From positions 1 to 5,568 of the forward strand of contig PSRH01000206.1 in NCBI GenBank assembly GCA_003175915.1: a stretch of 5,568 bases of DNA, given 5' to 3'. Made by a program: the position numbers and the translations under genes. Shown one piece after another: positions 5,111 to 5,568 of this stretch. Positions within the stretch are counted from its first letter, which is position 1. Each line of letters starts with the position of its first letter. The notes beneath the pieces are model-generated. The model searched no databases, was not told where the DNA came from, and saw only the letters and a program-made list of their open reading frames with translations. Source of the stretch: Candidatus Melainabacteria bacterium. Its GTDB lineage: Bacteria; Cyanobacteriota; Vampirovibrionia; Obscuribacterales; Obscuribacteraceae.

Positions 5111-5568
5111 ATGGACGGGTTGGATAAGCACTATAAGCAAAAGCTGCTCGTCATAAACTTCGGCGGCATCGGCGATGAAATACTCTTTTTGCCGACCTTG
5201 AAGACATTGAAAGAGGAGTGCCCGCACTGGCATCTTACCCTACTTCTTGAGCCGAGAGCCAGTTCTGTCAGCCAGTTGACGGATCTGGTGGATGAAATTA
5301 TCACCTTTGACATAAAAAAGCGTCCGCTTTTGGTCTTTGACCTCCTCGCGCTTCTGGGCTTGCTCAGAGACGGAAATTATCAAACTGTAATTTCATCCGG
5401 TAGCTCTCCGGCAGTGGCCATCCTGCTTTTCCTCTCCGGTATAGGGAAGCGGATTGGCTACGATTCTGGTGCGCTCAGTCGCCTGCTTCTCACCGCTTCT
5501 GTCAGGTTGAACAAGAATCAGTATGCGGCCGATATGTACCATGATCTGATCCAGGGCCTGGGTTTGAC
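5111..5568 (+). CDS. Glycosyltransferase family 9 (heptosyltransferase-like), N-terminal part, cut by the right edge
   Basis: The frame is open from an ATG at 5111 to the end of the window, giving 152 residues without a stop; an in-frame TGA at 5066-5068 bounds it upstream. GT9 enzymes transfer heptose or related sugars from nucleotide donors onto lipopolysaccharide core or other envelope glycans at the cytoplasmic face of the inner membrane. The first Rossmann-like domain is visible: beta strand L12-L-V-I-N, G18-G-I-G-D22 loop and helix E23-I-L-F-L-P-T-L, then L43-T-L-L-L-E-P-R, V93-I-S-S-G-S-S, G115-I-G-Y-D and Y138-A-A-D-M-Y-H-D. The form resembles cyanobacterial GT9 proteins. The donor-binding C-terminal half is beyond the edge. 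The ATG has almost no ribosome binding site, whereas a TTG at 5120 has AGGA eight bases upstream, so the true start may be nine bases later. It is the only plus-strand gene and diverges from the LCP gene. Confidence 0.85.
   Translation, partial: MDGLDKHYKQKLLVINFGGIGDEILFLPTLKTLKEECPHWHLTLLLEPRASSVSQLTDLVDEIITFDIKKRPLLVFDLLALLGLLRDGNYQTVISSGSSPAVAILLFLSGIGKRIGYDSGALSRLLLTASVRLNKNQYAADMYHDLIQGLGL

Noticed and set aside
1..5568. CRISPR array, tRNA, rRNA, insertion sequence or defence island
   Set aside because: I saw no regularly spaced repeats, cloverleaf, transposase, terminal inverted repeats or nuclease/toxin genes on either strand.

Overview
The window is a chromosomal stretch of about 50% GC from a bacterium with a type IV pilin-like or type II secretion-like apparatus and an LCP/GT9 envelope-glycan locus. 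The truncated glycosyltransferase at the right end reads most like the family-9 enzymes I know from Cyanobacteria (GGIGDEILF near the N-terminus, YAADMYHDLI further on). The pilin-like protein has a PINPFT core and no other pilus gene beside it. Together these suggest the non-photosynthetic sister lineages of Cyanobacteria (Melainabacteria/Vampirovibrionia, for example Obscuribacterales-like). That placement is recalled resemblance, not a computed phylogeny, and it is moderate to weak.

Layout from left to right. All genes lie on the minus strand except the last. At 1-16 are the first codons of a gene running off the left edge, probably an ABC-transporter ATPase. At 28-693 is a polar amino-acid ABC transporter permease. 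At 694-916 is a gene-free gap with a perfect hairpin. At 917-1519 is an unrecognised two-helix membrane protein with a C-terminal zinc ribbon. At 1628-2506 is a metallo-beta-lactamase-fold hydrolase with all metal ligands. At 2596-3129 is a type IV pilin/pseudopilin-like protein, preceded by a leader with two overlapping inverted repeats. At 3331-3567 is a small basic orphan protein. At 3571-3770 is a gap with short palindromic GC-phased sequence. At 3771-5027 is an LCP (LytR-CpsA-Psr) protein starting at TTG. Divergent from it, from 5111 to the right edge, is the N-terminal part of a GT9 glycosyltransferase.

The genes do not form one operon. The permease and the gene beyond the left edge are a tight pair (11 bp apart). 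The MBL hydrolase, zinc-ribbon protein, pilin and small orphan are each separated by roughly 90-200 bp and look like single transcription units. The LCP and GT9 genes share an 83-bp divergent intergenic region, and both act on envelope glycopolymers. I see no CRISPR array, tRNA, rRNA, insertion sequence, phage gene or recognisable defence system, and I do not claim a new system. The least explained items are the zinc-ribbon membrane protein, the small orphan, and the overlapping inverted repeats upstream of the pilin gene.
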